Positions 1-14,340 of a stretch of 64,000 nucleotides of DNA are shown one piece after another. Below the pieces are notes generated by a model that was not told the DNA's origin, searched no databases, and worked only from the letters and a program-made list of their open reading frames with translations. The translations under genes and the position numbers were made by a program. The DNA is from Brugia malayi (taxonomy: Eukaryota; Nematoda; Chromadorea; Rhabditida; Onchocercidae): NCBI RefSeq assembly GCF_000002995.4, contig NW_025062478.1, forward strand, positions 4,936,001 through 5,000,000. Reading direction: 5' to 3'. Numbering within the stretch: the first letter of the stretch is position 1; each line of letters begins with the position of its first letter.

Positions 1-2049
1 GTCATTCACGAATCAGTCTAATCAACGAATAGATTGAACAAAACGGTTTGATATTGTCTTGAGAGGTTATCAGTGAAACAGTCCTACTGCCTCACTTTTC
101 AGTACTATTTGTTTAGAAAAGATTTATGTATAGGGATTAGAATTCATCTTCACTTTCCTCCCAAATTTTATCAGTGCAAATGTTTCAATTAAAGGATTAG
201 CCGTGATTTCCATTTGTTTTATCTTCAAATCATGCTTAATTTGTTTTCAGTATAGTTCAGGTCTCTGTTTTAAATACACTGATTGAAGAGAAGAAGCTAA
301 GTGTGACTTCACAATCATTTCTTTTCATTATTTGGGAGTGATTCCTCAGTTTCTAGACGATGCATATTTCATAAAATATGTCTAAATGCATGAATTTTCA
401 ACTTGTCGCTTACTGTGTCATGCATTGAGGCACTTTTCATGCGTGCATGCATGAATTAATACGATAGCTTCGCTAATGCAATACATTATGTAACGTGTTA
501 TAAAGTCATTTCGTATAGTTGTATTGAAGCGTTAAAGTTTTGCCTCAAAAAATTGTTTTCTTTGCTCCATTGAATGTTTTGCGGTTGAGCGTGTCGTTTG
601 CGTTTTTCCTGGAAAAATTCCTAAGTTAAAAAATTTTTTTGTTTTTTCAGGAAATGTTCACATGCCACAACAAATTTTTGGTTTGTTATTCGTGGACAAA
701 TCAAACAATAGAGAGAAAGGAAACGAAAAAAAGAAAACAATGATTTCAGATTTTTTCTTTTTTCTTGTTTTTGACAGGAAGACGGAAAGTAAGAAGCTGA
801 AAAACATTGTATGTTAGGGAGAAACAGAATGCATAAAGTAAGCTTTAAATACGCAAACAGTTTAACACTTTTACCAACCTTTTTGGGCACGATAAATCTA
901 AGTAATTATTCAATAAAATAGTTCGCTTTCAGTACATCTTGATGAAATAGTGATTAAGGAATGAATGGAGAACAAAAAATATACTTTCTTTAAACTTTAA
1001 TTTAAAATTTTTAATCAGTCATGCATGACTGTTTGGTTCACAGAATTATACCATCTTTACGAAAGATATACTTAATAATGTGTCTATTGTTAGATCCATT
1101 TAACAAAAAACTTCTGGCAATATAATTAACGAAAAAAAAAAAAAAAAACTTCTGGATATTTCAATGTTTAGTTTGAAAATTAATAATAAACTCGCCATCT
1201 TTTCTTGAATTGGTATCCAGATGTAATTCTATCCTAGTTGTAGAGCTTTGAAAATCTGCTCCTATCATGTCCGTTCTTTCTTCAACTATTAAGGCTAATA
1301 AGTTTTTGTTAGGCATCAATGCAAAGCTTTTTCTTTCGTTAATCCATTATTCGTTAAAAAAAAAAAAAACGGCAAATGCATTCATTAACCTTAACGATGG
1401 TTGAAACTGGCAAATATTTGGATCCATTTCTTCTTATTTGTTCATTTGAATTTTTGGATGGATTTGTTGAAGAGGAATAGATTCAATTTCAAAACACTAT
1501 GATCATTTTTCCATTCTTTTTCACTACTTTTTTATTTCTTGTTCTTTCTTTTAATTTTAATTGTATATAGTGAATTGAATTCATTCATTTATATGACAAG
1601 AAAAGAACGTATGCTGTCATCTCATGGCAGATGTTGCATGAATTACTTTTTTTAATCTTCGAAGATGAAAAATTCAAAAATTTTCACCATTTATTGGATT
1701 CGTTCCAGCAGTAACTCCTTCTTATCTCTTTTTTATGTAATCCCAGCTGTTCCTTGTCAATTAGTTTCTTCGAATCAAAATATGAAAAAAGAAAAAAAAA
1801 ATCAAACTGATACGTGTTTCAGTGGTGCGAATGTTTTACGTTATTAAATTGCTGGATCTCACGTATTTGTTATATACCATTCCTTTTTCAGTTTAATTCT
1901 ACTGCTTTACGGGATTTTTTAGGATCGTAAAAGTGATATCAGTTTTCTCTCATTCAACCATTATCCTGCATGTGGTAGGGTATTCATTCAAATTTTTGTG
2001 TGGAACAAAGTAAACTGGAAGGACGTGAATAATCACCAGTCACGTAAAC
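1..2049. other. Intergenic, no supported gene
   Basis: AT-rich sequence with several homopolymer runs (for example A runs near 1130-1148 and 1357-1369). Short open frames occur on both strands but none has a signal peptide, recognisable motif or matching splice phases. I see nothing functional here apart from whatever promoter serves the genes starting at 2050 and 2397. Confidence 0.5.
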
Positions 2050-2320
2050 ATGCTGTTTTCTCAATTAGTTTATGTTGCTGTATTAATATTACTATGTGCA
2101 TTATTAGATGTATATTGCGTGAAATCTTCTAATGCTTACGAGAAGAGCAATAACAGTAGTGGTCTGAAAACATTTGTGGTTAGTAAATTTTTTGCAATTG
2201 CAGACGTTTCGTGGTGCAAGTGCAGGCGTGTATGCGCATCGTCATACGGGTTTTGCTAGCAACAGAGTAAATTTGAAGAGCGTGAAGAGTCATCATCTTC
2301 ATCCACATTATTCTCTTTAA
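2050..2320 (+). CDS. Possible small secreted protein
   Basis: An ATG follows an AG acceptor-like site (ending at about 2039) by a few bases. It opens a frame whose first 23 residues look like a signal peptide: MLFSQLVYVAVLILLCALL followed by a polar stretch. Two readings are possible. Unspliced, the frame stops at 2257-2259, giving 69 aa with a cysteine-rich tail (CKCRRVC). If the 25-nt segment 2175-2199, which begins GTTAGT and ends TTGCAG, is removed as an intron, the frame runs on without cysteines to a TAA at 2318-2320. A 25-nt intron would be extremely short. The stop lies about 60-120 nt before the leader acceptor of the next gene, which is operon-like spacing. No family recognised; the gene may be spurious. 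Confidence 0.33.
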
Positions 2321-2396
2321 TTTGTGAATCTTTAAATCTGAAAAACTTTCGACTTTTTGAAATATTGGATACAAAACAGGGTAAGAAAGAGCGGAA

Positions 2397-5300
2397 ATGC
2401 TCGGTAAATTAGTGAACAAATTCAAGAAACATTCACTGCAAGAGGAAATAACAAGCAATACTGCTTCACTCGGGTCTGCTCCTAATAATGTTAATCTTGG
2501 AATTAATAGAACAACGGCAACAGTGCCAACTGGAGTTATAGTACCACTACTTCAGCAACCAAGTCGTCGAAGTGCTCGAATAAGTGCACTTTATGAGGTT
2601 TTTTTCCTTTTTTTTTTCGTATTATTTTATTTTATTTTATTTTATTTATTATTATTATTATTTTATTTTATTTTTTTTAATATTTTTACACATCTGACCT
2701 GAAATGTACCTGAGACATTCAGGACAATACTGCATTGGTGATGATTGACTCGGGAACCGAATCAGATGACGATGAATTAGAACAGCTTGATTCAAGTAAG
2801 TTTTTGGATTAAATAATCGACACTGTTATCAAAGTGTTAAGTAATAGAGGTGCATACAATTAATAATGTTGTGGCACTTTTTTTTTTCTTTTTTAATAAG
2901 ATTACCTTGTCTACATTATTTAATTATCAGAATACAGGAGTGTTAAGAAAGTAATTACTATACACTCTATTGACAGTATGCAGCAGAATTCGAAAACTAA
3001 TCGTATTGTTTTAAAATCAGTTTTATTATCGTCCAAAGTAAGTTGAAGAGAAAAATGGACAGTTGGAGACGATAGAATAGTTATGATGCAAGTAAAATAA
3101 AGTGAACTTGGGAAATAGCTTTTAAATAGTTATTACACCTTTTCCGTTTCTCCTTCATACCTCTTCTAATCAATTGCTTCGATTGAAATATAAATAAATG
3201 TAGTAGGGTGATAAAAGAGGACTCGAGACTGTTTATTCCTATTAAAATGTAGTAATAATGTATAGAGCATTTGTGTAATTTGACTCGTTCAGAAACATTA
3301 TTGACTTAATGATAATTGATAATTTCATATTTGTGCTGCTCAACTTTTAAATTTGCACTCGTAACAGTCATTTTAAATTTGAAAATTTTGAATTCAGTAC
3401 TTTTTCATGCATGAAAATGACATATAGGAGATAAATAAAACCTTCAGTTATTGAGTAATTTTCAAGTCTTCATTTTCTCCAACATTTTATTCATCCATAT
3501 GTGCTCTTAATCGTCTTGATTACTTGGTTTGTTGGTAAATATAGCGAAAGAGATGGAATGAATGATTATTTAGTTAATGCAAATTTCACTAGATTTGATG
3601 CAATCATTTGATGAACAGTTACTTTGAACTTCTGGAAATCACTTACAATCATAGGTTTAATTAGATTAACGATGCAGTGGCTGATATTGGAAATCATTAA
3701 GGTGCCCAACGGATGAGAGGTTTTCATAGTTTCAGATTGTTTTTTTTTTTTCTTTCTTTATACAAATTAGGCGACTTCCAATGAATGATTAGTTGAAGCA
3801 TAAATGTTTGTATGTTTGTGTAATGAAAATGTTGAAACTAAAAAGAAATTAAAGCATTTCAGATCTTTCATGAATTGTGCTTTGCTTTAATAGCTTGCTT
3901 AAAAATTTACATATTGCTGCTATTAATTATGGCAACATCTGTCGATGATAGTATTTTCACTGTTGCTGTTACTGAAGTATGACATTTGGAAAAGAATGCT
4001 CAATCTTTTTATCCAGGAACCTTCTTTAATTTGTCCACTATCGTTTAGTAATATTCCTGTCTCTTTTTTCTTCATTCTCTTTTCTCTTTTTTTTGTAATT
4101 ATTTTATCGAAAAAAACTTGCAGATCTGAACAGAGCGCCTTCAACGGATATAATGGGAAGCAGTCCACCAAATCTGACCAGCTCACCGCCTCTAGCTAGT
4201 GAATTCGAAACAGATAGGTTTGTTTAAGTTTGTTTTTTTCTAATGATAGTTAATTTTGTCATTAAAATTCTGGAAAGTTAGGAAAAGCCGCTTCTTGCTG
4301 ACAGTAATTTTCGGTGCGATTTACTGGGTTTACTGGAGCAAATACCGATTTGATATTAAGTCAAGAAATCATAACTTGCTTTTTTATTTTAAATTTCTTG
4401 TTATCTTCGGGAAAACGGATGTAATCTTTCCATTATTTTTAAGAGTTTTTCTTTTCTTTTTTTTTTTAATTAAATATTTCGTGTGGTGAAAGAAAAAATC
4501 AAAGGCAAACAGAAAGAAAGAGAGCAGAAGTAAATTTTTATGAATAAAATGTGTCTAGCTGGACAGAAAGCATTTTCACCGCCTTTATATGCAGAATTCG
4601 AAGCCTATTTACTTCGAGTGCTCTAGATGAAGGCGGTGAAGAATTGTTATTTTCTTCAAACCGAGGTTAATTTCCTTCAAGAAATCTCCATGTAGCAAGT
4701 GCTATCTCCGATACTAGTAAATATTGTTCATCATGTGTAACTAGACAAACTGATGTACTTTTCTGCATGATTTTTGTCATAAACTGCGTCGTAAAAACTA
4801 AAAAAATTTGTGGGTTATTTTATTGTTCCAAGTTTATGTTCAGTTAATTCATGAGTAGTTTTGTTTCAATTACCTATACTTTCTGTGGAAAATGAAACTT
4901 GTGCACTGATGGAAAATTCTTATACAGTATACAAATCCACTTTAATCGATACTGATAATCCTGACGTGATCTGTTAAGGTTGAAGCGGATTATCGCCTAA
5001 TAAGGAATAATAAGTAATTTAATTTTATGAAACAATCCTTTTTATTTTTTGCATACACAACATAGCTAATAAACTAGTTAATTCGAAAGAAATGAAATGC
5101 TATAGATCAAATGAATTGATTTAACCTTCTCTAACAAAAAGGATTCGAGACTTATACTAAGAGAAAGGAAACTTTCCTGTTATTTGTTGATTTCGACCAT
5201 TAAATTTGTTTTACTTGCAAGTAACATTTTCATTCGATACTCTTTTCTGAAAGTTTATATTGAGGGAAACTTTTTGCATTTTACATATTTTTTACTTTCA

Positions 5301-8300
5301 TTGTCCGTTAATTAACTTTATTAAAGAAGAAAGCAAGAAGATTATGTGTAATAAATTGTTGATATTAATTGTTGTTGTAGAGTAGTAGTGGTAATAATAA
5401 TCGTTGTGAGATATATATTATTAATCATGATAATGATAACAGCAATCATGGTAAGTTTCTGATCATTAAACTGTATTTCATTATTGAGAGGTTGGTTTCA
5501 TTTCTAGTAGTTGCTGCAAAAGTAAATATTGAAAATGATCGGAATTAAATAGCATAGGAGAAGTATTGATAATGGTACAATGTATTCATGGTTATCCTTT
5601 TTTATTTACTCTAGTATTGAGTCCATTTGCGCCACATTTCAGACTGGATAATATTGTTGATTGGTTAAAGTAATTTTACATTCCTATTGAACTGTCATTA
5701 TCGTTCTGATGGATGGTTGTTGAGTTATTGTTGATGGCAATTAGTACATCGATAAGAAAGACAGACAATTTTCTTTACCTTCTCTATAGATGGGGAAAAG
5801 AGTACAAATGGCATTTAGAATGGACGAATTCTAATTTAAACTTGTGTCTATCATCGAGTGATATTAATGAGTGAGACATAATAATTGAAAGTAATGATGT
5901 AGAATTAAATGTGTCCTAAGAGCATGACATCGGGTGCCATTAAATGAGAAAAAAATTCTGACAAAGTCACCTAAATATTGTTCAACCGTGAATACATTGT
6001 ACCATTATCATTACTTCTCTTATGCTATTTAATTCCGATCATCTTCGTTATTCACTTCTGCAACAACTACTATAAATGAAACCAACCTGTCATTAATGCA
6101 ATACAGTTTAATGATTAGAAATTTATCATGATTGTTGTTATCAGTATTAACTTACTCATATTTTCTTCCAAAAGCCTTAATCTTACATTTATCTTTTTCA
6201 AGCAGAACCCTAGAGATTATATTAGTGTTATTATCAGCCTGTCTTTCTTCCTTATCAATCTTATAGCTTTTTTTTTTGTTGTTGCTGTAAATGTTGCAAG
6301 TTTTAAAAATGAAACAGAATGACCAACCCATCAATTAACGATTCATACTATATGATATAATACTGCACTGTACGAGATTCACGTAAACCCGGTTTTGGCA
6401 AGGACTCTTCCGGGAAATAGGTGTAGATTTCTTCTCTTCTTTGCTTTTAAATTCTGAACTGTGAATGCATCTGAAGCAGTAGATGTTTGTAATTACATTT
6501 AATTATTGAGAGGCAAAAGATGTTCATCTTGAGAAATGGAAAGGGCCAGTAAGAGAGAAAAAGACTGTGAAAAGAACAATTGAAAGAAAAAATAAATGGT
6601 TGAAAGAGAATGGAAAAGGTCTGAGACGAGAAAGAAAGAATAGATAAAACAGTGTGGTAATTGGATGACGCAGTTGGGATGGTGTAGCAAAAAGGGGCAG
6701 TGAACATTGGAAGGTTATGCGTTATTAATTTTATTTACGCATTGAGAACCAAATAGCCAACTTTTACATTTCGTTGTTGTTGTGACTATGACAGTGGGTT
6801 GCATGAAAGATTCACAGGGCGGTAATGGTAAGTGTAATGGAACTTACGGCACAAACCTGAAAATGCACTGAGATTACCTCTCGAAATTTGAATATTCGGA
6901 GGGAGTAGTTTGATACCTTTACAAGAGAGGAGAAAAATAAAAAACAAGTGACGTAGACATACATTAATATCACTTGATTGGTTAATTTATTTAATGATTA
7001 CTTGAAAGAGGGTCACATGATGTGTGGGTCATTAATAATTCAATATTTGGAATAGTGCTATGCATCCTCTTCTAGGCTTATTTAAAGCATTCTGCATACG
7101 TGTAGTTTTATGAATATAGGGGAAGGATGAAATAGCAGTGCGGAAGAGATTTTCGACTGAAAAGAAAGATGTTAACGGATTGTTTACATTGGTTCTTTAC
7201 TAGATTTAACGAATGGGTTTATTCTTTTAAATTTCCTTTCCAATTTTTGAGGATATATGGACGTATTTGGGATTCTTACAGGATTATTCCCGAATTTCAA
7301 TTAGTACATTTGCACTAGATATCAATACAATTTGCTTTGATGAGAAAAATTTATTTTTCAAATTCATTGGATTATGAGACAGATTTGTTTGAACTTTGTT
7401 TGCAGTAAGCATTAATCGGCTCTTCCAGCAGGAAAGTTAGAAAATGTAATGAGAGAGTGATGGCGGTGTTTGTACGGAGACTGAATACACCATTCAGTAC
7501 AGCAGCATTACGAATATAATTGAAACAGGTTATTTCCACTATCCCACTGATGATGTTTTGATTGAGGTTTTGGAATGTTAAGCTAAAAAAAGCATTTTTA
7601 ATCAGTGGCAAAAAGGGGATTAATGACAAAGGAAGAAAAAATATGGATGACAGCAGGACTGTCCCAGTGTTCCATTGACACTACACGTGTTGTTCTACAT
7701 GGCCTTTTTTATCACCGTATTGATCATAAAATTGAAGTAGTAGTTAGTAAAGCTTTTGTATTCTCTAGCGCTTACTGTTATAATAATAATAATTATTATT
7801 GTTATTATTAATCATTAATAATCATTATTCTTACTGTTTTTGTTACTGTTAATTACTATTGCCCATCGAAACCGTTCTTTCATTTTGCTGATTGCTAGAT
7901 ATTGCTGCAGAATAAAGAAGAGGATTTCAGCATGATAACTGATAAGTTTAAAATGAAAAAAGACCAGAAATCGTGATGGTTTCACTTTGCTAATACAAGT
8001 ATGATAAGTTTAAAGTTGCTTTCTTTTCATCTTTGATCATTATCGAGATGAAATCATCAGGAATTGATTTGAAGTTGCTAAGTTCTAATTCTCTTGCTGC
8101 TACTTAATTGCTGGTTAAATAAACCTTTTTATGACCCTACATTTGAAATGAATGGATTGTATATGATAAGTAATGGGGAGAGTAATACTTGTTTATCACA
8201 TCATTTGCAACATTTTCATTTCGTCACTTCGATGCAAGTTATCTCGGACTGACTGTGAGTGCCATCATAACTAGCCAAATTTGTTGATGAGTCGTTCTCT

Positions 8301-11300
8301 TATATGCAAAGACCTTGTTAATCGTATTCCTGATATGTGTTTCAGTCTGTCCCGGTTACAGAAAGTGCAGAAAAAAAAAGTACTGAATAAAGTAAGCTGA
8401 AATGAAAGAAGTAAGTCTTTTCAGAAAAAGTCATCTATTCAACCGAGAAGTATAGTTTTGCTACTTCAATTTTGAATTTGGATTCTAGATATAAAAGCGA
8501 TTTCTTTTGTTTTTATATGAAGTTTTTTGTGAAAATTTGCCCGAGTCAGATGATTTTTACCCGTGGAAGAAACCATAAAAATGGATTAAGTAGAATGGTC
8601 TAAGACAAACGTAAATTGCAAACCATAAGTTTAAGTGTGAATATGTCTGAAAACGAGTCGGGGATTCGTATGCAAATATATAAAATGAACGGTGATACTT
8701 GTGTCAGCTTTATTGTAGCAGACAAGATAATTAATGACTTGTCAATTTTGCATATGTGAGAAGGAAATAAGGGTTTAAATTAATCCTGAACATTCCAGTA
8801 GTTAGCAATGTAGGAAGATTGTCAGTTTATGAAGCCAATACACTTTTCAATGATGCAAATAAACACGGAGATAATGGTTGGATGGGTGAGGGAGGAAGAA
8901 GTCGATCGGGTTGATAATGTTAATGGTGCATTAATGATTCTTTCACATTCGTTCATTTTCGTCATTCTTATGGTGCGGTAGTAATATCTACTCTCACATA
9001 TAGTAACTGCCTTCTTCACTTATTATACTGAATTGATGTTTTAATGCAAACTGTGTTAATTTATATGTGGTCAACATATAGTTTCGGAATTATTCAGGCC
9101 ACATTATGGATAATTTTGTTATAACATCGAACTTATTTGATAGTTTAATAAGTGATAAATTGCTTGCCTTAAAAGAATAAGTTTTTAATCTTCTCTTCCT
9201 TCATAAAAAAATGTATGCTCATGTTTGATGCTATGAAATATTATTATTAGACTTCAGTTGTGCAAGTTACCAGTAAACAAATCTATTGCTTATAAATTGA
9301 AATTTCAGTATACTTAGGATTATTACAGCAGGAATTCATATTCATATCTGTGATAGTAACTTGATGTGATGTATTAGTGCTTCTTCAAACAACCTCACTG
9401 ATACCGTCTGTGATTAAGAAAAAAGAAATTTCTGTTTGACAGGTATTAACTGACGAAGGAAGTAGGTACAAGGATAAGAGAATGGACATTTGTGTTGCTG
9501 GTGAAGAGACAAATTTCTCGCATCAGTAATTTTTCGAAGAAAGGTTTTTCGATGTGTATACATATATATATATATATATATGTGTTTTGTATTAGGAGCT
9601 CTAGTTAAGTGAAAATAGAGAAGGAGGAAGAGTATCTCTTCTGGTTATTTCTTTCACTTCTCCTTTACTTCCCACTTTTCACCAATTTTTTAGGCCTTTT
9701 TTGCACAGCATTCGTATTCAAGGAAGGAAAGAAGATTAGTAATGAAGACGAGAAAAGATAGGAACCTTTAGTATATAGTGTGATGCAAAGGCTCTCATCA
9801 CTTGGTTAAAGGGTTTCAGCCTTTGGGGACCTAATTAGGGTGGTTTTCTCTCGGAAAACACATTAGTTATGCGTGGGAGAACTAGTAATAGGCTTGAGAT
9901 TGGATTGGAATAGATAGATAAATAGATAGATGTGGCTGGTCGTTGAATAATTAGATAGATGACTGACTTTCTGTCGTCGCCATCGTCCATTTATAGCAAA
10001 AAGTCAGAAAGCTAAGCTCAAATAAGCGTGAAATTAGATCTAGCTTTGGTTGTCGTTTCGTTTTTCAGCTCTCCTGCAATCTCTTAATTTCGCATAACAG
10101 ACTCGGATTTATGCTATACTTTGTTTACTACATATCCCCCTATTCCTATATTTCCTTGACATTTCTTCGGATAGTGATAAATATAATGGACAGCATTTTT
10201 TTTATGCGGATAAAGAATTTTTTCACCTGAAATTCACCTGAATTTTTCACACGCTTGTATTTGTTTTTACGAAATTCGAAATTTCCAGATAACTAGAGAA
10301 TTAAACGATATCTTCGAGGACGAAACTGTCTTTTAGAACAGCAAGAAAGAGCAACCGCACTCAGCAAAGTTAAATCAGTTCTTGTCTTTCATCCGCACTA
10401 CTTCTTATCTCCCAACAGTATGCTGGCTTTTTTCTGCATAGCAACACGTACGGAACTTTTGGTCTTGGCGGTCTTCTTTGATGGCACTCCTTTCCCATTT
10501 GATATATTACTAACAGTTTAATTTTTATTTCCAATTGGACACGCCTAATGCTTACATAAATGAATTAAAAAGAAAGTTCTTTACATTCGAGTTCTGTTGA
10601 GCATCTGTCTAGGGCTAGTTAATAATAGATTTACCTGGTCCACTGTGAAATTCCTAACATTGTGGCAAACAGTTCTTTTTTTTAACATGTCTTAACTATA
10701 AGGGAGTTGCGTATTAGTCAAAAGATTGGTTCATTGAACAATTTAAATTCATTCTTGTTATCACTTGATCCAATTCAATTCAATTGTAAGGAAAAAAGGA
10801 GTAAAGTTTACACTCCAGGAAGGAATTAGTTAGTATGGGAATTGCTTTTTATCTAAATTGAATTTAACCTGCACATATGTAATCATTTCTTATTGCTGCA
10901 AATTAACGAACCATTAAAATACCTATTTATCATTTGCGAAGAGCATAATTTTACCCTTAATTATCCTTCGTTATACCGATGAAGAATTTATACCTTCATT
11001 TATAATACTTTCTAGTTTTCTATGAGCATTTTCTTTGTTAAAATAAACTAAAAAAAATTATTTCTTTTAAATTTGGAATATATTTTTTTTTGAAATTCAT
11101 CATTTTTTTCTTGATTTCATGTCTTTTTTCATAAGAAAATAGCTCTCCTTGTATGCTTTGACATTTCTTAACACTTCTTAATAAAATCCAATAATAAGCT
11201 AAAACGTTCAGAATTCTTTACTTTTATGGATTTTTTTGCATGATATTCTACTTTGGTAAGCCTCCGATAATCGTCTTTGGAAATGGAATAAGTAAGAGAC

Positions 11301-14270
11301 ATATCCATTTTGTAACAAAAAAAAAAAGCAAATCTCTAAAACGGATTTTCTCCAGCCGTGCTTCATTTTTTAAGTACTTTCTGCATGATTTGTTTTCACT
11401 TTTTAGACTCCAACTTATCCGTTTCTCCTCTTCCTGCTCGGATCTTATATTTTCTTCCCAACAATAAGCGGGGATCGTTTTATCTTGCAAACAGTGGTAG
11501 GACTAACTGGCAATCTCTTAGGAAAATAATCACAATAAAGTTATGATATTATTATTGTTAACACCTTTTTCCATATACTTGAAAGGAATTTTAGGTCTCA
11601 CTTCCCCTTGGAATCTTTTACTTTTGAACTGTGAGAACTTCAAATGTCAGAATTGTTCTTTAAAATTAATGTACTTAACCGTTTTCAAATTCCACCCGAA
11701 TTCTTGTAGCCGATTTATATATATATATATTTTTTTTATTTCATATTTGAATGACTTTTTTAAGGGGGAAAAGATTAGGAATTTAACGTAGTAAGAAGAA
11801 AGGCATAAAATGAATTCATAAAATTGAAATCGGGTTAAATCGCTGTCATGAAACCGGCTTTTTGCAAATTTTGCGCTTAGTCTTCATGCTAATTATTCAT
11901 ATGCATTGTATTTTGTAAAAAAAGCTGTTTGAAAAATTAATTTTTTAAATTTCCTGCAGCTGGGACAGTACAGGCTGTGAATCTGGTATTGTGTTGCACG
12001 ACAGAAGTAGTGAAATCAGCGAAGCATCACAAGATAATATTTTGGACGAACTTATAAGGGGTACTAATTGGTAAGTTTATCACCCTTTTTCCAGTTATTT
12101 CCAGATTTCTCTCTAGAAATTTTAAAATATTGTTTAAGCATTCATCATTTTTATGTTTTGCTGTTGATTAATTGGAATGCTCATAACTACTTATAAATAA
12201 TAAAACTATGTTCAGTATTAAGGCACTGAAAAATGAAAAAAAAAAAAGTGTATATGTGAAATAATTTGTAGAAAGATAAAAACCACCTTTACGAATGCAA
12301 ACTATTTATCTGATAAGAGTTTTCATATTTTTATCATGTTAAATTAGAAATGAAATTTGGGTCTCTAATGCTACATTTTTTGATATACTACACCATTAAA
12401 ATACTTTTTTTTTTTTTTTTTCTGAATAAGGAAAATAGTAAAAATATGTTAGTTGAATAGTTTTCAAAAGCAACAATCTATATATAATTCGTACGGTAGC
12501 CATCTTCTAACTGAAATGAGATTTTCACTATCATTGTGTTGTTCTGGCTGAATCACATTTTGATGGAGCGTTTATATCCACTAATGATTTGATGAGGAGA
12601 TAATTTCTGACAAATAAGCTTCAACTAATATTTCAAAGCTCCTGTCTTCACTCTTACGTGGACAGAGTAATATCGATGATTGGAAGGGAATAGTTATATT
12701 TGTCCAGCCAATTATTAAAATGAAAATTGAAATAGATTAAATGAAGAGAACAGTTTTGAATGAAAGAAACTAATTTGGAGAAATTAGTGCGTTTTTCAAT
12801 TGCCAAAGAGCAGTTTAATGAATTTTATCGACTTTCTTATCACATGCTTTTTCAAGTCAAATTCATTTCGACATTTATCCAGTAACGATGACATTTTTTG
12901 CATGAGTTAAGGGAAGGGAAAAAATAATACCAAATTACAGGGAAAAGGAATCAATAGTAATCGAGCATTTTCTCCATGCATCAATTGTTGTTGTGAATTC
13001 CATCAGAAGTACTGCTGCTGTTCTTTATACTTGGCAATTTTAATTTTCTTTTTAAATTTCCACTTTTGGATTTAGTGAATAGTTTTTGGCAATTCATTGC
13101 TTTTAGCAGTAATCAGAATTGGGAGAAAAACGTCAAGGGGAAATACCTGTTCATGCATTATGACGATTAAAATTTGATTGCCTCTTGGGTCCCTCCTTCA
13201 TCTCTAATCTAGTTTCCGTACTACGATGAGGAAATCAATGAATTAGTTTGGAGTTGTATACGATCTATTAGATCGTCCTTCACACATCGATACCATCCAG
13301 GTCATAGCACTCTTTACTCTTTCCTTAGGAATATTTGACGATGTCTACCTATACCATACTATTTGGATTTGTGTGTCACAGATGCCTTAAAACTGATTCT
13401 TAAAAGCGATGATATTTCATTTTGATTTGATTTTCATCCAGTTGATATTTTGGAAGTGAGTATCTGTTGGTGGACATAAATATGCAACTGATACGAGATC
13501 AAAGAGATATTCACTTAGTTTGTACGCAGAAGAAGGAGAAATTTTTGAATGAAGTAGATTTTTGAAATAGGCTTTAAAGTCTACTAAATTTTGAAATTAA
13601 AAGAAAATAAAGAGATGAGGAGAATTAGACATAAAACGTGTGGATTATATTACTGATACTTTTTGGTTAGCTAGAATAAAAGAAAAGGATTAATTGAAAT
13701 TCACGCTAGAGTTTAATCTTTCATGGAAATGAAGCAAAAAAAAAATTAATGGATCACTATTAATTTTTCAACGAATTGTAAAATAAATCTGCTGAAAGAT
13801 TTCATTTCAGTTAAAAAATTTTGATAATTACATTTAAAGATGCTGTAGAATAATTTAATTTAATGGTTGGAACTTTCGGAAGCTCATTTAAATTTACAAT
13901 GATAAAAAATATATGGTTTTGTCAAGACATCAATAACTGATGGCCTTGCAACAAGTTTTGTTTTTTTTTTTTTTTTCGAAGCTTTTGAATTATATATTTC
14001 CAGTATCACATCAACAGCAACAACAATGTCTTTGATGAATGCGGGTAAAATTAATGAAGATATTGTAAGTACGAATGGATCTAACAATGCTGACTCAGGG
14101 AAAGCTGAAACGGGAGCATTCCGTCCAGTTACTAGAAGACGTTACACTCAGAATGAATCGAATCAGGTGAGTAACTATTTGGCATATATTTATCAATTAT
14201 TTTTGCTGTTGTGAAGTGTACTGCTTCTTGCAATGTATCTAATGGAAGATATAATTTCTTCGTTTTCTCG

Positions 14271-14340
<70 letters not shown>

